Below, piece after piece: positions 1-7,569 of a stretch of 24,858 nt of DNA (positions are counted from its first letter, which is position 1; the number at the start of each line of letters is the position of its first letter). Below the pieces are notes generated by a model. It was not told the DNA's origin, made no database searches, and worked only from the letters and a program-made list of their open reading frames with translations. The stretch is from the NCBI GenBank assembly GCA_052034745.1, contig JBPOIF010000021.1, forward strand, positions 1-24,858, in the 5' to 3' direction. Position numbers and translations under genes: made by a program. The DNA comes from UBA4124 sp052034745 (lineage in GTDB: Bacteria; Patescibacteriota; Minisyncoccia; Phycocordibacterales; UBA9973).

Positions 1-43
1 TGATCTCTGATGCCAGTACCTTTTTGTATTCTTGTGGTGTCAT
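1..43 (-). CDS. 5' end of an unidentified leftward gene (partial)
   Basis: An ATG on the minus strand opens a frame that runs off the left edge; the visible product starts MTPQEYKKVLASEI. An AAGAGG purine stretch about 8 nt upstream is one of the few good ribosome binding sites in the window. A full promoter with a palindrome in its spacer lies just upstream (81-110), so the gene appears to be repressor-controlled. Fourteen residues are too few to name a family. A TetR-type autorepressor is one guess, based only on the operator. Start confidence is moderate. Confidence 0.55.
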   Translation of the reverse strand, partial: MTPQEYKKVLASEI

Positions 44-80
44 ATAAATGCCTCTTTTTTAACAACGTTTGTATAGTATG

Positions 81-110
81 AGTATACGTGAACGACCGTT
101 CACCTGTCAA
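81..110 (-). promoter_or_regulatory. Promoter with palindromic operator in its spacer
   Basis: On the minus strand, TTGACA (110-105) and TATACT (86-81) are separated by 18 nt. That spacer holds a perfect 7+7 bp palindrome, GTGAACG-AC-CGTTCAC on the plus strand (88-103). A dyad of this size between -35 and -10 is the classical place for a dimeric repressor, and TGAACG/CGTTCA half-sites resemble TetR-family operators. Transcription would start about 30 nt before the ATG at 43. The promoter and dyad are seen directly; the repressor identity is inferred. Confidence 0.65.
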
Positions 111-149
111 ACAAGTTATCCACACCCTGAGACTAAGAACTGAAATAGA

Positions 150-177
150 TTGACAATATAGTTTTTATACGTATAAT
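150..177 (+). promoter_or_regulatory. Consensus sigma70-type promoter
   Basis: TTGACA (150-155), a 16-nt spacer and TATAAT (172-177) match the housekeeping consensus exactly in both hexamers. The start would be near 184, about 12 nt before the ATG of the 40-codon gene at 196. The unit ends at a terminator at 331-355, so the transcript would be about 170 nt. It diverges from the promoter at 81-110, with about 40 bp between the two -35 boxes, so the operator at 88-103 could affect both. Confidence 0.75.
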
Positions 178-195
178 AATTCAAAACCTTTTGCC

Positions 196-318
196 ATGCG
201 AAAAGACATTGGATTTCTTTGTATGTTATTGGTTCTCGCTTATATTTGTTACCTTGCGCTTAACAAGGACAAAAGAGATCATGATCAACAATGGCCTCTT
301 ATTGAGAAAACAAAGTAA
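196..318 (+). CDS. Small single-pass membrane protein (40 aa)
   Basis: This open frame starts ATG CGA AAA GAC and ends TAA at 316-318. The product has a short basic N-terminus (MRKD), one hydrophobic segment at about residues 5-22 (IGFLCMLLVLAYICYLAL) and a charged hydrophilic tail rich in K, D, Q and E. That suggests a one-span inner-membrane peptide with a short tail. It sits between a consensus promoter (150-177) and a rho-independent terminator (331-355), so it forms its own transcription unit. There is no Shine-Dalgarno sequence and the leader is about 12 nt. A longer overlapping frame starting with TTG at 191 is less likely because it runs through both terminators. The alternative is a small RNA with no product. 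No family is recognised. Confidence 0.5.
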   Translation: MRKDIGFLCMLLVLAYICYLALNKDKRDHDQQWPLIEKTK

Positions 319-330
319 TAAAACATTAAA

Positions 331-356
331 AAAGAGGGGTACTATCCCCTCTTTTC
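331..356 (+). terminator. Intrinsic terminator of the 40-codon gene
   Basis: AAAGAGGGG (331-339), a 6-nt loop and CCCCTCTTT (346-354) form a 9-bp stem followed by a short T run. It lies 12 nt after the stop codon at 318. Confidence 0.7.
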
Positions 357-378
357 CTTGGTATATTTTAAAAAAAAT

Positions 379-404
379 AAAACCCCCGGATATCCGGGGG
401 TTGT
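379..404 (-). terminator. Intrinsic terminator of the flotillin unit
   Basis: A 10-bp perfect stem, AACCCCCGGA and TCCGGGGGTT (381-390, 393-402), is followed on the minus strand by TTTTATTTTTTTT. It lies 24 bp beyond the flotillin stop. On the plus strand the following bases are also T-rich, so it may work both ways as a second stop for the gene at 196. Confidence 0.8.
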
Positions 405-425
405 TTGTTTAAAGGGCACGATGTT

Positions 426-2018
426 TTAAGAGCTTTTTTCCTCACCAGAGATGAGATTTGCCTTTTCCATCAGTTTAGTCGGGTCAATTCCCAACTTCTT
501 TGCTAAGCCGGTAATGTCCAGTCCAGCACCAGAGGCCATCGAAAAGAACTTGGCGATCATTCCCGGTACAGTGCTGGCAAATTTACCAGTAGCATCACCA
601 CTACCGAAATCCAGAATGGAAATGTTGTCTACATTACCCAGCGGTTTTGCGGCTGCTTCCATTACTCCAGCAAACTCTTTTACCACCGCAGGGGCGATTC
701 TTTCGATTGCTTCCAGTACCTGCATGAGTTTACCTGTTTCTTCGAGTTTCTGGTATGCTTCTGCCTTTTTCAAGAGGCCTTCTGCTTCAGCCAGGAGGAA
801 CGCCTGTCGTCCTTCTGCTTCAGCCAGAAGCTTCGCTTTGATACCATCTGCTTCAGCCAGGGATTTTGCCCGGATACCATCTGCTTCAGCCAGAAGCTTC
901 GCTTTGATCGCTTCAGCAGCACCCTGTCCTTCCAGGATTGCCTTCTGTTTTGCGCCTTCAGCAATTTTCTGCATGGATTCCTGTTGACCAGTTGCTTCAG
1001 TGATTTGTACTTCTTTGTTCGCTTCAGCTTTTACGATCGCAGATTTTTTTTCTGCTTCCGCGGGTTTTATCACTGTCGCTTCCAGTGATTTTTCAGTGCG
1101 TTTGACTTCTTCTTCAGCAACCTCGGTTTGTTTCTGGATTTTTGTTTTTTCCATGTCTTGCTCAGCAACCACTACATCTTTCAATGCAATGGCTGTGGCA
1201 AGTGGTCCTGCCTGTTGAGCTGTTGCTGTTTCTTTTGCGACAGCGGCAACAAACGAAGCCTTCTTCACATCCCGGTCTTTTGCTGATTCTGCTTTTTTGA
1301 TTTCATTTTCATTTTCAGTGATAGCAGCATCTTTTATTGCAGTCGTTGTTTGAATCGTAGATTGTTTTTCAGCTTCTGCTTTACCAATCTGCGCATCCTT
1401 TGTTACTTCTGCCGTGCGTTTCTTACCCAGCTGCTCAATGTAGCCGGTGTCATCTGTTACTTCCTGAATCGTCAGGAGATCAACACCAAGACCAAGTTTT
1501 TTTAAATCGGCTGCGGCATCATTTAATACCTCCGTATTCAGTTTGGTTCGGTCACCAACCAGCTCCTCGATGCTCATCCTCCCGGCGATGCCACGCAAGT
1601 GGCCTTCCAGGTTTTTAAATGCAATACCCTGGATCTCCTGGGGGGTTTTGTGAAGGAATCTTTCACAGGCGGCCATCAGAGAGGATTCGTCGGAAAGAAT
1701 TTTTACGTTCGCAACGCCTTTGAGGTTTACCGGGACACCATCTTTATTTGGTGCCTTTCGAACATCAAGATCAATTGAGAATACACTCAGATCAAGCATT
1801 TGAACGCTTTCGATGATAGGAACCTTGAATTTCGCACCTCCGGTCACCACTTTGAAACCAACTTCAGCGCCGTCTTTGGTTTTATACTTTCGACCAAAGA
1901 AAACGGCCACCTGGTTCGGAGCCACTTTGATGTAGTTCCTTGAGATGAACGAAAGAATTCCGATAATAACGATGACGAGCACAACAACTGCGCCTGCAAT
2001 GAACAAGTACTGTTCCAT
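426..2018 (-). CDS. Flotillin-like SPFH/Band 7 membrane scaffold protein
   Basis: The 530-residue protein has the flotillin plan. A hydrophobic anchor spans about residues 5-26. A Band 7/SPFH domain follows to about 200 (RNYIKVAPNQVAVFFGRKYK near the start). A long Ala/Glu/Lys-rich coiled coil covers about 200-440, and the C-terminal tail is Gly/Ser-rich. Bacterial flotillins of this size (FloT/YuaG, YqiK) form large membrane-associated oligomers that organise lipid microdomains; that is family knowledge. The coiled coil includes four 11-residue repeats at 373-416. The gene follows an NfeD-like gene after 27 nt, the usual partner pair. No clear ribosome binding site precedes the ATG. A terminator follows the stop. 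The flotillin identification is secure; the exact subfamily is not. Confidence 0.9.
   Translation of the reverse strand: MEQYLFIAGAVVVLVIVIIGILSFISRNYIKVAPNQVAVFFGRKYKTKDGAEVGFKVVTGGAKFKVPIIESVQMLDLSVFSIDLDVRKAPNKDGVPVNLKGVANVKILSDESSLMAACERFLHKTPQEIQGIAFKNLEGHLRGIAGRMSIEELVGDRTKLNTEVLNDAAADLKKLGLGVDLLTIQEVTDDTGYIEQLGKKRTAEVTKDAQIGKAEAEKQSTIQTTTAIKDAAITENENEIKKAESAKDRDVKKASFVAAVAKETATAQQAGPLATAIALKDVVVAEQDMEKTKIQKQTEVAEEEVKRTEKSLEATVIKPAEAEKKSAIVKAEANKEVQITEATGQQESMQKIAEGAKQKAILEGQGAAEAIKAKLLAEADGIRAKSLAEADGIKAKLLAEAEGRQAFLLAEAEGLLKKAEAYQKLEETGKLMQVLEAIERIAPAVVKEFAGVMEAAAKPLGNVDNISILDFGSGDATGKFASTVPGMIAKFFSMASGAGLDITGLAKKLGIDPTKLMEKANLISGEEKSS
771..902 (-). repeat. Four tandem 33-bp coding repeats in the flotillin gene
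   Basis: Codons 373-416 encode four consecutive 11-residue units: AKLLAEADGIR, AKSLAEADGIK, AKLLAEAEGRQ and AFLLAEAEGLL. The DNA is also repetitive: an identical stretch covering CCATCTGCTTCAGCC and AAGCTTCGCTTTGAT occurs in two places. An 11-residue period suits a hendecad coiled coil. Because the units are in-frame multiples of 33 bp, repeat number could vary by slippage without breaking the gene. Confidence 0.8.
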
Positions 2019-2045
2019 ACTTTTTTGATTTAAGGGTGATTTGAA

Positions 2046-2573
2046 TTAGATACTTTTTTCAACAATGAGCGTTCCGGATGCATTACCGATAATTTTTACC
2101 TGTGCATGCATCAAGAACTCTTCCGTTTCGTCTTTTGCTCTGGCTGGGAGGTATTTGCGTTGCCCGTGTAATTCAACACTGATTTCTCCTATTCCTTTAG
2201 CAGGGATAGTAGTGTGGACAACGCCGATAAGTCCGATCAGGTCATTTGTACTTATGAGTGAGCTTGCCTGTTGTTTCAAGGCGTAGTTCATCATTGACCA
2301 GGAGATAAAGGCAAATACAACACCAGTAGTTAAGCCTATAACTGAGGCAAGGCGAACGTCTACCCCAAACGAAACGGATGCTGCTCCTGTTGCACCAAAT
2401 GCGGTCAGGAATACAACAATTGTTCGAAAAGAGAAGACGTTTGCAGAAGAAGGGCCAGACCCTTCGGAGGATCCATGGTCCATGTCATGAGAAAGGTCGC
2501 TATCATGTCCTGAAAACATTGAAATTAACAGGAGAATGAGTCCGACCCCTCCACAGATCAAAAATAGTGTCAT
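2046..2573 (-). CDS. NfeD-like membrane protein with OB-fold domain, flotillin partner
   Basis: The 175-residue protein has a first hydrophobic segment at about residues 1-19, then a short linker rich in His, Asp, Ser and Gly (SGHDSDLSHDMDHGSSEGSG). Two more hydrophobic segments lie near 48-70 and 74-98. A soluble C-terminal beta-rich part (about 104-175) fits the OB-fold of the NfeD/YuaF family. NfeD-type proteins are commonly encoded next to flotillins (yuaF-floT, yqiJ-yqiK) and are thought to act with them at the membrane; that is known for the family. Here the flotillin follows after 27 nt, so the pair is a likely operon. The His/Asp-rich loop could bind metal, but this is only a guess. 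Confidence 0.75.
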   Translation of the reverse strand: MTLFLICGGVGLILLLISMFSGHDSDLSHDMDHGSSEGSGPSSANVFSFRTIVVFLTAFGATGAASVSFGVDVRLASVIGLTTGVVFAFISWSMMNYALKQQASSLISTNDLIGLIGVVHTTIPAKGIGEISVELHGQRKYLPARAKDETEEFLMHAQVKIIGNASGTLIVEKSI

Positions 2574-2727
2574 GTGCGGTTTATTTTTTTAACAAAGAAA
2601 AATCGGCATACGATCCGTTTACGTCTTTATCTACCACAGGTAAAGCATGCTGAGCACAAAAATCACTTTGCTTTTCTGCCCAAAACGCTTAACCAGCTTA
2701 GATAAAAAGCAGGAACAAATTCATTGC

Positions 2728-2756
2728 CTTATACCATATATTTGACAAAATTGCAA
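2728..2756 (-). promoter_or_regulatory. Extended -10 promoter for the NfeD-flotillin operon
   Basis: On the minus strand TTGCAA (2756-2751), a 17-nt spacer ending TGG and TATAAG (2733-2728) form an extended -10 promoter. The start would be near 2721, leaving a leader of about 150 nt before the ATG at 2573. I see no terminator between murG and this site, so read-through from murG is also possible. The rest of the 2574-2808 gap shows no convincing gene. Confidence 0.5.
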
Positions 2757-2808
2757 CTGTATACAGTAGTACCTATTCCAAAATATAAGAAAAGAAGAAG
2801 AGATCTTA

Positions 2809-3933
2809 CTACTCGTGTTCGAGTGCAATCGTGATCGCTTCGCGTGCGATGAGACGAGCTGCCTCGGGGTTGTAAAAGTTCTTGGCATGAAGAGCCATCG
2901 CATCATAACGATCTTTGTGATCAAGGATAAGCTCTATCTGATGCAAGAGCACCGAAGTCGAGAGGTTGGTCTCCTCTATGACCGATGCTGCACCGGTACG
3001 TGCGTAGTGGTACGCATTTTTGCGTTGGTGATCTCCATGTGCCATCGGATATGGGATGAGGATCGAAGGTTTGCCCCATGCTGCAATCTCAAATATGCTC
3101 GATCCTGCACGTGAGATGATGACATCACAGGCACCGCCAAACATCTTTGTCTGAAGGTCATTGAGATACGCAAATGGTTTGTAACGACTGCGTTTTGTAT
3201 TTTGACCGAGGATAACACCTGCATCTGTTTTGATCTCGTCAAATTGTTTGACGCCGGTCTGGTGGATGATTTGGTATTTCTCAATCAGTTTCGGGAGAAG
3301 CTCGGTGATATGGTCATTGATGCCCTTTGCTCCCTGGGATCCACCAAACACGCCGATGGTAGGGACACCAGGGTCAAGTTCAAAGAACTCTTTTGCACCC
3401 TCTTTGGCGCTGTAGGCTACTGTCTTTCTGATGGGTTGACTGGTCAGTGATATCTTTTTTTCATCAAAGTACTCACCTGCTTCGGGGAACGAGAGAGCGA
3501 CGCGTCGTGCAAATTTGCCCGCCCAGAGGTTCACTCGTCCTGGGACGGTGTCTGATTCGTGAATGATCACAGGGATACGCAAAAAACGTGCTGCACATAG
3601 TGTCGGAAAGCTTGCAAAGCCCCCCTTTCCGATTACCACGTCAGGATAGATGCGATAGAGCGTCCCGATAGCGCGGATGACCCCAAAGGCGGTCTTGAAT
3701 ACATCCACAAAATTTTTAAATGAAAAATAGACGCGCAACTTCCCCGCAGTTACAGGAACAAAAGTGATAAATTGTTCCCGCAAAAGTTGCGGATTGTGAG
3801 GAGTGTCTCCCATATAATACATTTTGAAATTGATGAGGTGCTCTTCTTCGACGATACGATTGAGCTCTTCTGCAATTGCAATCAATGGGTAAAAATGCCC
3901 TCCTGTTCCTCCTCCTGCTAAAACAATCTTCAT
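2809..3933 (-). CDS. murG: UDP-GlcNAc:lipid I N-acetylglucosaminyltransferase
   Basis: MurG adds GlcNAc from UDP-GlcNAc to lipid I to make lipid II at the inner face of the membrane, the last cytoplasmic step of peptidoglycan synthesis. The 374-residue product begins MKIVLAGGGTGGHFYP, with the glycine-rich GGGTGGH donor/acceptor motif at residues 7-13. It has a second Gly-rich loop (GVFGGSQGAKGIN) at the start of the C-terminal Rossmann domain and the UDP-GlcNAc-binding segment SRAGSSIFEIAAWGKPSILI with GDHQRKNA following. Length is normal for GT28 MurG. It is the last gene of the scpA-scpB-mraY-ftsW-murG unit, 24 nt after ftsW. A TATACT box 11 nt upstream of its ATG may be an internal promoter. 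Confidence 0.96.
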   Translation of the reverse strand: MKIVLAGGGTGGHFYPLIAIAEELNRIVEEEHLINFKMYYMGDTPHNPQLLREQFITFVPVTAGKLRVYFSFKNFVDVFKTAFGVIRAIGTLYRIYPDVVIGKGGFASFPTLCAARFLRIPVIIHESDTVPGRVNLWAGKFARRVALSFPEAGEYFDEKKISLTSQPIRKTVAYSAKEGAKEFFELDPGVPTIGVFGGSQGAKGINDHITELLPKLIEKYQIIHQTGVKQFDEIKTDAGVILGQNTKRSRYKPFAYLNDLQTKMFGGACDVIISRAGSSIFEIAAWGKPSILIPYPMAHGDHQRKNAYHYARTGAASVIEETNLSTSVLLHQIELILDHKDRYDAMALHAKNFYNPEAARLIAREAITIALEHE

Positions 3934-3957
3934 ATAGTGTCTGTAGTATAGCGTCTT

Positions 3958-5103
3958 TTAAGCTTCTTTTCGATAGCGCGATACATTGAGGATGATACCG
4001 GCGCACCCCAGAGCAATCGCGAGCGAAGTGCCTCCATGACTGATAAAGACAAGGGGTACTCCGGTCAGTGGAAAGAGTCCAACGAGAGAGGTAATGTTGA
4101 GAAACGACTGCGCAACAATGAGCGTCACGAGTCCTATCACGAGATACTGCCCAAAGCTATCTTTTGTATGAAGTGCGATTTTGTATCCGCGTATTGCAAG
4201 AAACACATACAGTACGATGAGTATCAGGCTCCCGACAAAACCAAACTCTTCAGCAATAACGGCAAAGATAGAGTCTCCTTGTGGTTCAGGGAGATAGCTA
4301 AATTTTTGGACACTCTGCCCGAGTCCCCGACCAAAGAGGCCTCCGCTTCCGACAGCGATGAGCGACTGTTGGAGTTGGTATGATGAACCACGAGGATCAA
4401 GGTGTGGGTTGAGAAAGGTCTCTACACGCTCCATAACATACGGACGAAAGAATGCGAGCGCGGTTATCCCGAGTGCAGCACAAAAGACGATGATGCCGAT
4501 CTTTTTCCACGACACTCCTGAAACAAAGAGCATCGTTGCTGCTGCGATGATGATGAGCATCAAACTCTTGGTGTCAGGTTGTTTCAAGAGAACGAGAGCG
4601 ACTACTCCTACAAAACCGATCATGGGTGCTATTTTGTATTTGAATTCCTCTGTCTTTTTTCTCGCCCATGAGAGCCATGCACCAAAGTAAATGACAAACC
4701 CTACCTTGAGCAGTTCTGCTGGTTGAAATGAAAGAGGGCCAATAGAGAGCCAACGACGTGCTCCTCCGTGGGAAAATCCAAGGCTCGGTATAAATACTGC
4801 GAGCGTCAAAAGAAGTGTTCCGATAAAGATAAAGAAGGCGTATTTTCTCCAAAAAAGGTACGGCACCTTGAAGCCAATCCACATCGCACCGAGACCACCG
4901 ATAAACCCGAGGACGATCTGGTTGAAAAGCACTCCGTAGAACTTGCTCTCACTTCGTGCAAGGATGCCGAGAGATGCTGATACAAAGGCAAAGAGCCCAA
5001 TGATAGTGATCGTGATAACAATACCAAAAAAGTATTGATCAAACTGCTTCGTTTTGGGCTCAGGAGTTGTTGCTCGGTGTGCGAGGGGTCGCTTTGGTAG
5101 CAT
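3958..5103 (-). CDS. ftsW: SEDS-family peptidoglycan glycosyltransferase, FtsW-like
   Basis: SEDS proteins polymerise lipid II glycan with a partner class B PBP; FtsW does so at the division septum. The 381-residue polytopic protein has about ten hydrophobic segments and the SEDS signatures. These are GGARRWLSIGPLSFQPAE-LLK after the fourth segment, GRGLGQSVQKFSYLPEPQGD followed by IFAVIAEEFG, and near the end GVPLVFISHGGTSL. Position between mraY and murG is the classical dcw-cluster place of ftsW and favours FtsW over RodA. No murD is present between mraY and ftsW. It begins 11 nt after mraY and has an extra cytoplasmic N-terminus of about 20 residues. Confidence 0.92.
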   Translation of the reverse strand: MLPKRPLAHRATTPEPKTKQFDQYFFGIVITITIIGLFAFVSASLGILARSESKFYGVLFNQIVLGFIGGLGAMWIGFKVPYLFWRKYAFFIFIGTLLLTLAVFIPSLGFSHGGARRWLSIGPLSFQPAELLKVGFVIYFGAWLSWARKKTEEFKYKIAPMIGFVGVVALVLLKQPDTKSLMLIIIAAATMLFVSGVSWKKIGIIVFCAALGITALAFFRPYVMERVETFLNPHLDPRGSSYQLQQSLIAVGSGGLFGRGLGQSVQKFSYLPEPQGDSIFAVIAEEFGFVGSLILIVLYVFLAIRGYKIALHTKDSFGQYLVIGLVTLIVAQSFLNITSLVGLFPLTGVPLVFISHGGTSLAIALGCAGIILNVSRYRKEA

Positions 5104-5114
5104 GACTTTTTATG

Positions 5115-6179
5115 TTATCTCCCGACAAGCGCGATGACCACTCCAAGGAGTGCGCAGATAGTGCTGACGACCCAATAGCGCATGACAATCTTTTCTTTTG
5201 ACCACCCAAGTGCGTGAAAATGATGATGGAGCGGTGCGATACGAAAGACGCGGTACTTATTGAAATATTTATAGCCATTGATCTGGATGATGTTTGAGGC
5301 AGTTGTCGCTACGAGCGGGAAGGCAATAAGTGGAAGCAGAAGAACCGTGTCGGTAAGAAAGGCAATAACGGTAAGTACCACAAGGAGTCCCATCATCCCC
5401 GTCTCGCCCATATAAAATCGTGCAGGAGGGATGTTGAACCATAGAAATGCGAGGATTGCTCCTGAGATAACTCCGGAGAATGCGGCAATATCTATCTGTG
5501 CTTTCCCAAAGGCAATTGCAGCGTATGCGGCAAATATAATGGCGAGTACTCCTCCGGCGAGCCCATCCATTCCATCGATCACACTTCCCGAAAAGACAGC
5601 AACCATCACCACAACAAAAAACGGGATAAAGAGCGACCCCAGCACGAGCGTCGCTTCAGAAAAAGGAATCGCGACTGCATGCATCCCGAGTTTGTAATAA
5701 AACCATGCACCGATGACGGCCCCAACGATTGCAATCGATGCGATCTTGATGTTTCTGTAACCTTTGTTATCACCTGCATACTTTCCCGTACCACGAATCT
5801 GGATGAGGTCATCGATAAGTCCGATACCTGCACCAAACAAAAGTGCTGCAAGTGGAACGAGTGTCTGGCTTCGGCTATAAAAGTCGAGCTTCGTAGAGAG
5901 GTCTGAAGGAAATGCTTTTGAGAGAACCCACATCAGTACAATCGTCACGACCACAGAAAGCCAGATGATAATACCGCCGAGTCGTGGGGTTGATACTTCG
6001 CTGGCTCCGTCATGGATACGCTTGTAATCTTCGTTCGTTATATCGCTCGCCATCTCACGACCAGCACGCTTCCACATACGGTTTCGGTACATCCATGCGG
6101 TCAGCTGTGGTGTGAGGATGATCCCCACCAAAAAGGCGAGAATAGTAGGGAGAAAGATTTTGATAACAGAAAGTATCAT
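5115..6179 (-). CDS. mraY: Phospho-N-acetylmuramoyl-pentapeptide transferase
   Basis: MraY transfers phospho-MurNAc-pentapeptide from UDP to undecaprenyl phosphate, making lipid I in the membrane. The 354-residue protein is polytopic and shows the family's landmarks in order: the aspartate pair in GLIDDLIQIRG, SVIDGMDGLAGG, MGETGMMG (usually MGDTGS in well-studied enzymes), and the His-rich loop APLHHHFHALGW near the C-terminus. Length is typical. It is 9 nt from scpB upstream and 11 nt from ftsW downstream, so it is translated from the same mRNA. The Glu in MGETG in place of MGDTG is a conservative difference. Confidence 0.95.
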   Translation of the reverse strand: MILSVIKIFLPTILAFLVGIILTPQLTAWMYRNRMWKRAGREMASDITNEDYKRIHDGASEVSTPRLGGIIIWLSVVVTIVLMWVLSKAFPSDLSTKLDFYSRSQTLVPLAALLFGAGIGLIDDLIQIRGTGKYAGDNKGYRNIKIASIAIVGAVIGAWFYYKLGMHAVAIPFSEATLVLGSLFIPFFVVVMVAVFSGSVIDGMDGLAGGVLAIIFAAYAAIAFGKAQIDIAAFSGVISGAILAFLWFNIPPARFYMGETGMMGLLVVLTVIAFLTDTVLLLPLIAFPLVATTASNIIQINGYKYFNKYRVFRIAPLHHHFHALGWSKEKIVMRYWVVSTICALLGVVIALVGR

Positions 6180-6188
6180 AGTGTTATT

Positions 6189-6728
6189 TTATGCTGAGGG
6201 TTGCTCTTGTCCTTGGAGAAGCGTGTCGATCTTTTGTTTCGTCTCGGCAAAATCAGGAAGTGACTCTACTGATGAGACACCAAAATGTTCGAGTGCTTCA
6301 ATGGTAGGGACATAGTACACCGATCGACCAGCCCCTTTTTGCTCAATGAGCCCACGCATCTGGAGTGCTCTGATGCTGTAGGAAGCATTGACTCCGCGGA
6401 TAAATTCGATTTGTGCTTTTGTGGTCTCGTTATGATAGACGATGATCGCGAGAGTCTCTGCAGAGGCGCGCGAGAGCTCTTTTTGGAGTTCATCTTTTCG
6501 GATTGTTTCGATGAGTGTCCCCTGTTCTGGTCGAGTGACGAGTGTCGCTTCACTCTCGTGAACGACAAGCATGATCCCATGGCCTTCAAACTGCCCTTCG
6601 AGTTCCTTGAGCGCTTCGAGTACCTCCTCCTTTGCTACAGAGAGACGTGATGAAAGCGATGCGATCGACTGTGGCTGTGAAGTCGCAAAGAGGATAGCTT
6701 CGATAGATTGGGCAAGGGGTGAAGTCAT
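6189..6728 (-). CDS. scpB: Segregation and condensation protein B
   Basis: ScpB is the tandem winged-helix (kite) subunit that, with the ScpA kleisin, completes the SMC condensin ring. The 179-residue protein begins MTSPLAQSIEAILFATSQPQ, matching the family start (IEAILFA). It continues with winged-helix segments including ETLAIIVYHNETTKAQIEFI, which corresponds to the conserved ETLAIIAY...T..EIE.IRG motif, and GLIEQKGAGRSVYYVPT. It overlaps the end of scpA by 4 nt, indicating translational coupling. No smc gene lies in the window. Confidence 0.93.
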   Translation of the reverse strand: MTSPLAQSIEAILFATSQPQSIASLSSRLSVAKEEVLEALKELEGQFEGHGIMLVVHESEATLVTRPEQGTLIETIRKDELQKELSRASAETLAIIVYHNETTKAQIEFIRGVNASYSIRALQMRGLIEQKGAGRSVYYVPTIEALEHFGVSSVESLPDFAETKQKIDTLLQGQEQPSA

Positions 6729-7486
6729 AGTGTCGTAGGAATATCTGCTGTGGGAGCGTCTTGTTTGTGGAGCATGATGTCCTCAAAGAGTACGTCTTGG
6801 TGCGCTTCGATTATACCGCGTCTGACCATCTCGAGCATCCCCAGAAATGAAACGATTGTGTAGACCTTTTGACTCTTTTCGTCAGCGTCAGGAGAAGCAA
6901 CCGCAATCGCTCGAAAGCTCGTATTCATCGCACGTTCCATACGTTCGTGGAGTGTCGAGAGGACATCCGTGATAGAGATAGTTGTGTACACACGAGCCTC
7001 TGGTTTTTGAGGGGCTTGCTTGGGTACTTGTGCTTCGAGACCGAGGATGAGCGCTGCGAGTGTGCTCGGTGTCTGAGTCGGATCGGGAGCAAAGACTTGT
7101 GGCATCGGACGAACAGCACCTTCGAAGCTAATCTTCTTTCCATACGCTTTGATGAGCGCTCCTGCTGCGTGTGTGATGATCTGATAGAGTGCGACGCGTC
7201 GTTCGAGGTCAGTGATAGAAGCCTGTTCGTCTTGCGTGAGTTCAAGGTTCGGCAGGAGTGAGCGAGCCTTGATGAGGATGAGTGTTGCAGCAATAGACAG
7301 GAAGTGTGCCACCTGGTCAGGGAGCATGCCGTGAGACTGAATGTACGCGATGAAGTCATCGGTCACACTCGCGAGAGAAAAGTCGTTTACAAACAACTTT
7401 CGTTTTTCGATAAGTTCAAGGAGGACCTCAAGCGGGCCTTCAAATTGCTCGTGCTTCACTTGGAAATGCACCGTCTCGGTATCCAT
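6725..7486 (-). CDS. scpA: Segregation and condensation protein A (kleisin)
   Basis: ScpA bridges the SMC heads and binds ScpB in the bacterial condensin. The 253-residue protein has the diagnostic N-terminus FEGPLEVLLELIEKRKLFVND, with the helical SMC-neck binding region following, a variable middle, and a C-terminal winged helix near IVSFLGMLEMVRRGIIEAHQ. It is the first gene of the leftward operon scpA-scpB-mraY-ftsW-murG. Its promoter must lie in 7487-7635, back to back with the rightward promoter at 7533-7561; a TTGTTA/TATACC pair on the minus strand is only a weak candidate. Finding scpAB fused to the lipid II genes is an unusual neighbourhood. Confidence 0.93.
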   Translation of the reverse strand: MDTETVHFQVKHEQFEGPLEVLLELIEKRKLFVNDFSLASVTDDFIAYIQSHGMLPDQVAHFLSIAATLILIKARSLLPNLELTQDEQASITDLERRVALYQIITHAAGALIKAYGKKISFEGAVRPMPQVFAPDPTQTPSTLAALILGLEAQVPKQAPQKPEARVYTTISITDVLSTLHERMERAMNTSFRAIAVASPDADEKSQKVYTIVSFLGMLEMVRRGIIEAHQDVLFEDIMLHKQDAPTADIPTTL

Positions 7487-7532
7487 TGGTATGAGTAAGT
7501 ATATATGATTTCCAATGCTTTTTCGAGAAAAC

Positions 7533-7561
7533 TTGCTTTTTATGTATAAATATGGTATAAT
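7533..7561 (+). promoter_or_regulatory. Extended -10 promoter for the Cys-repeat gene
   Basis: TTGCTT (7533-7538), a 17-nt spacer ending TGG, and TATAAT (7556-7561) form a strong extended -10 promoter. Predicted start is near 7568, giving a leader of about 68 nt before the ATG at 7636. It matches the TTGCTT-17-TGnTATAAT pattern also seen at 11893-11921. Confidence 0.7.
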
Positions 7562-7569
7562 ACTGTCAT

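Noticed and set aside
771..902. Regular repeats that could suggest a CRISPR or intergenic minisatellite
   Set aside because: Units are 33 bp, in frame, without unique spacers, and encode a coiled coil.
451..987. 178-codon plus-strand frame inside the flotillin gene
   Set aside because: It is an antisense shadow of the Ala/Glu-rich coiled coil, rich in Ala/Ser/Phe, with no promoter or family match.
2574..2808. Short frames in the murG-NfeD gap
   Set aside because: All are under about 35 codons and lack promoter or terminator support; the stretch is better read as promoter and leader.
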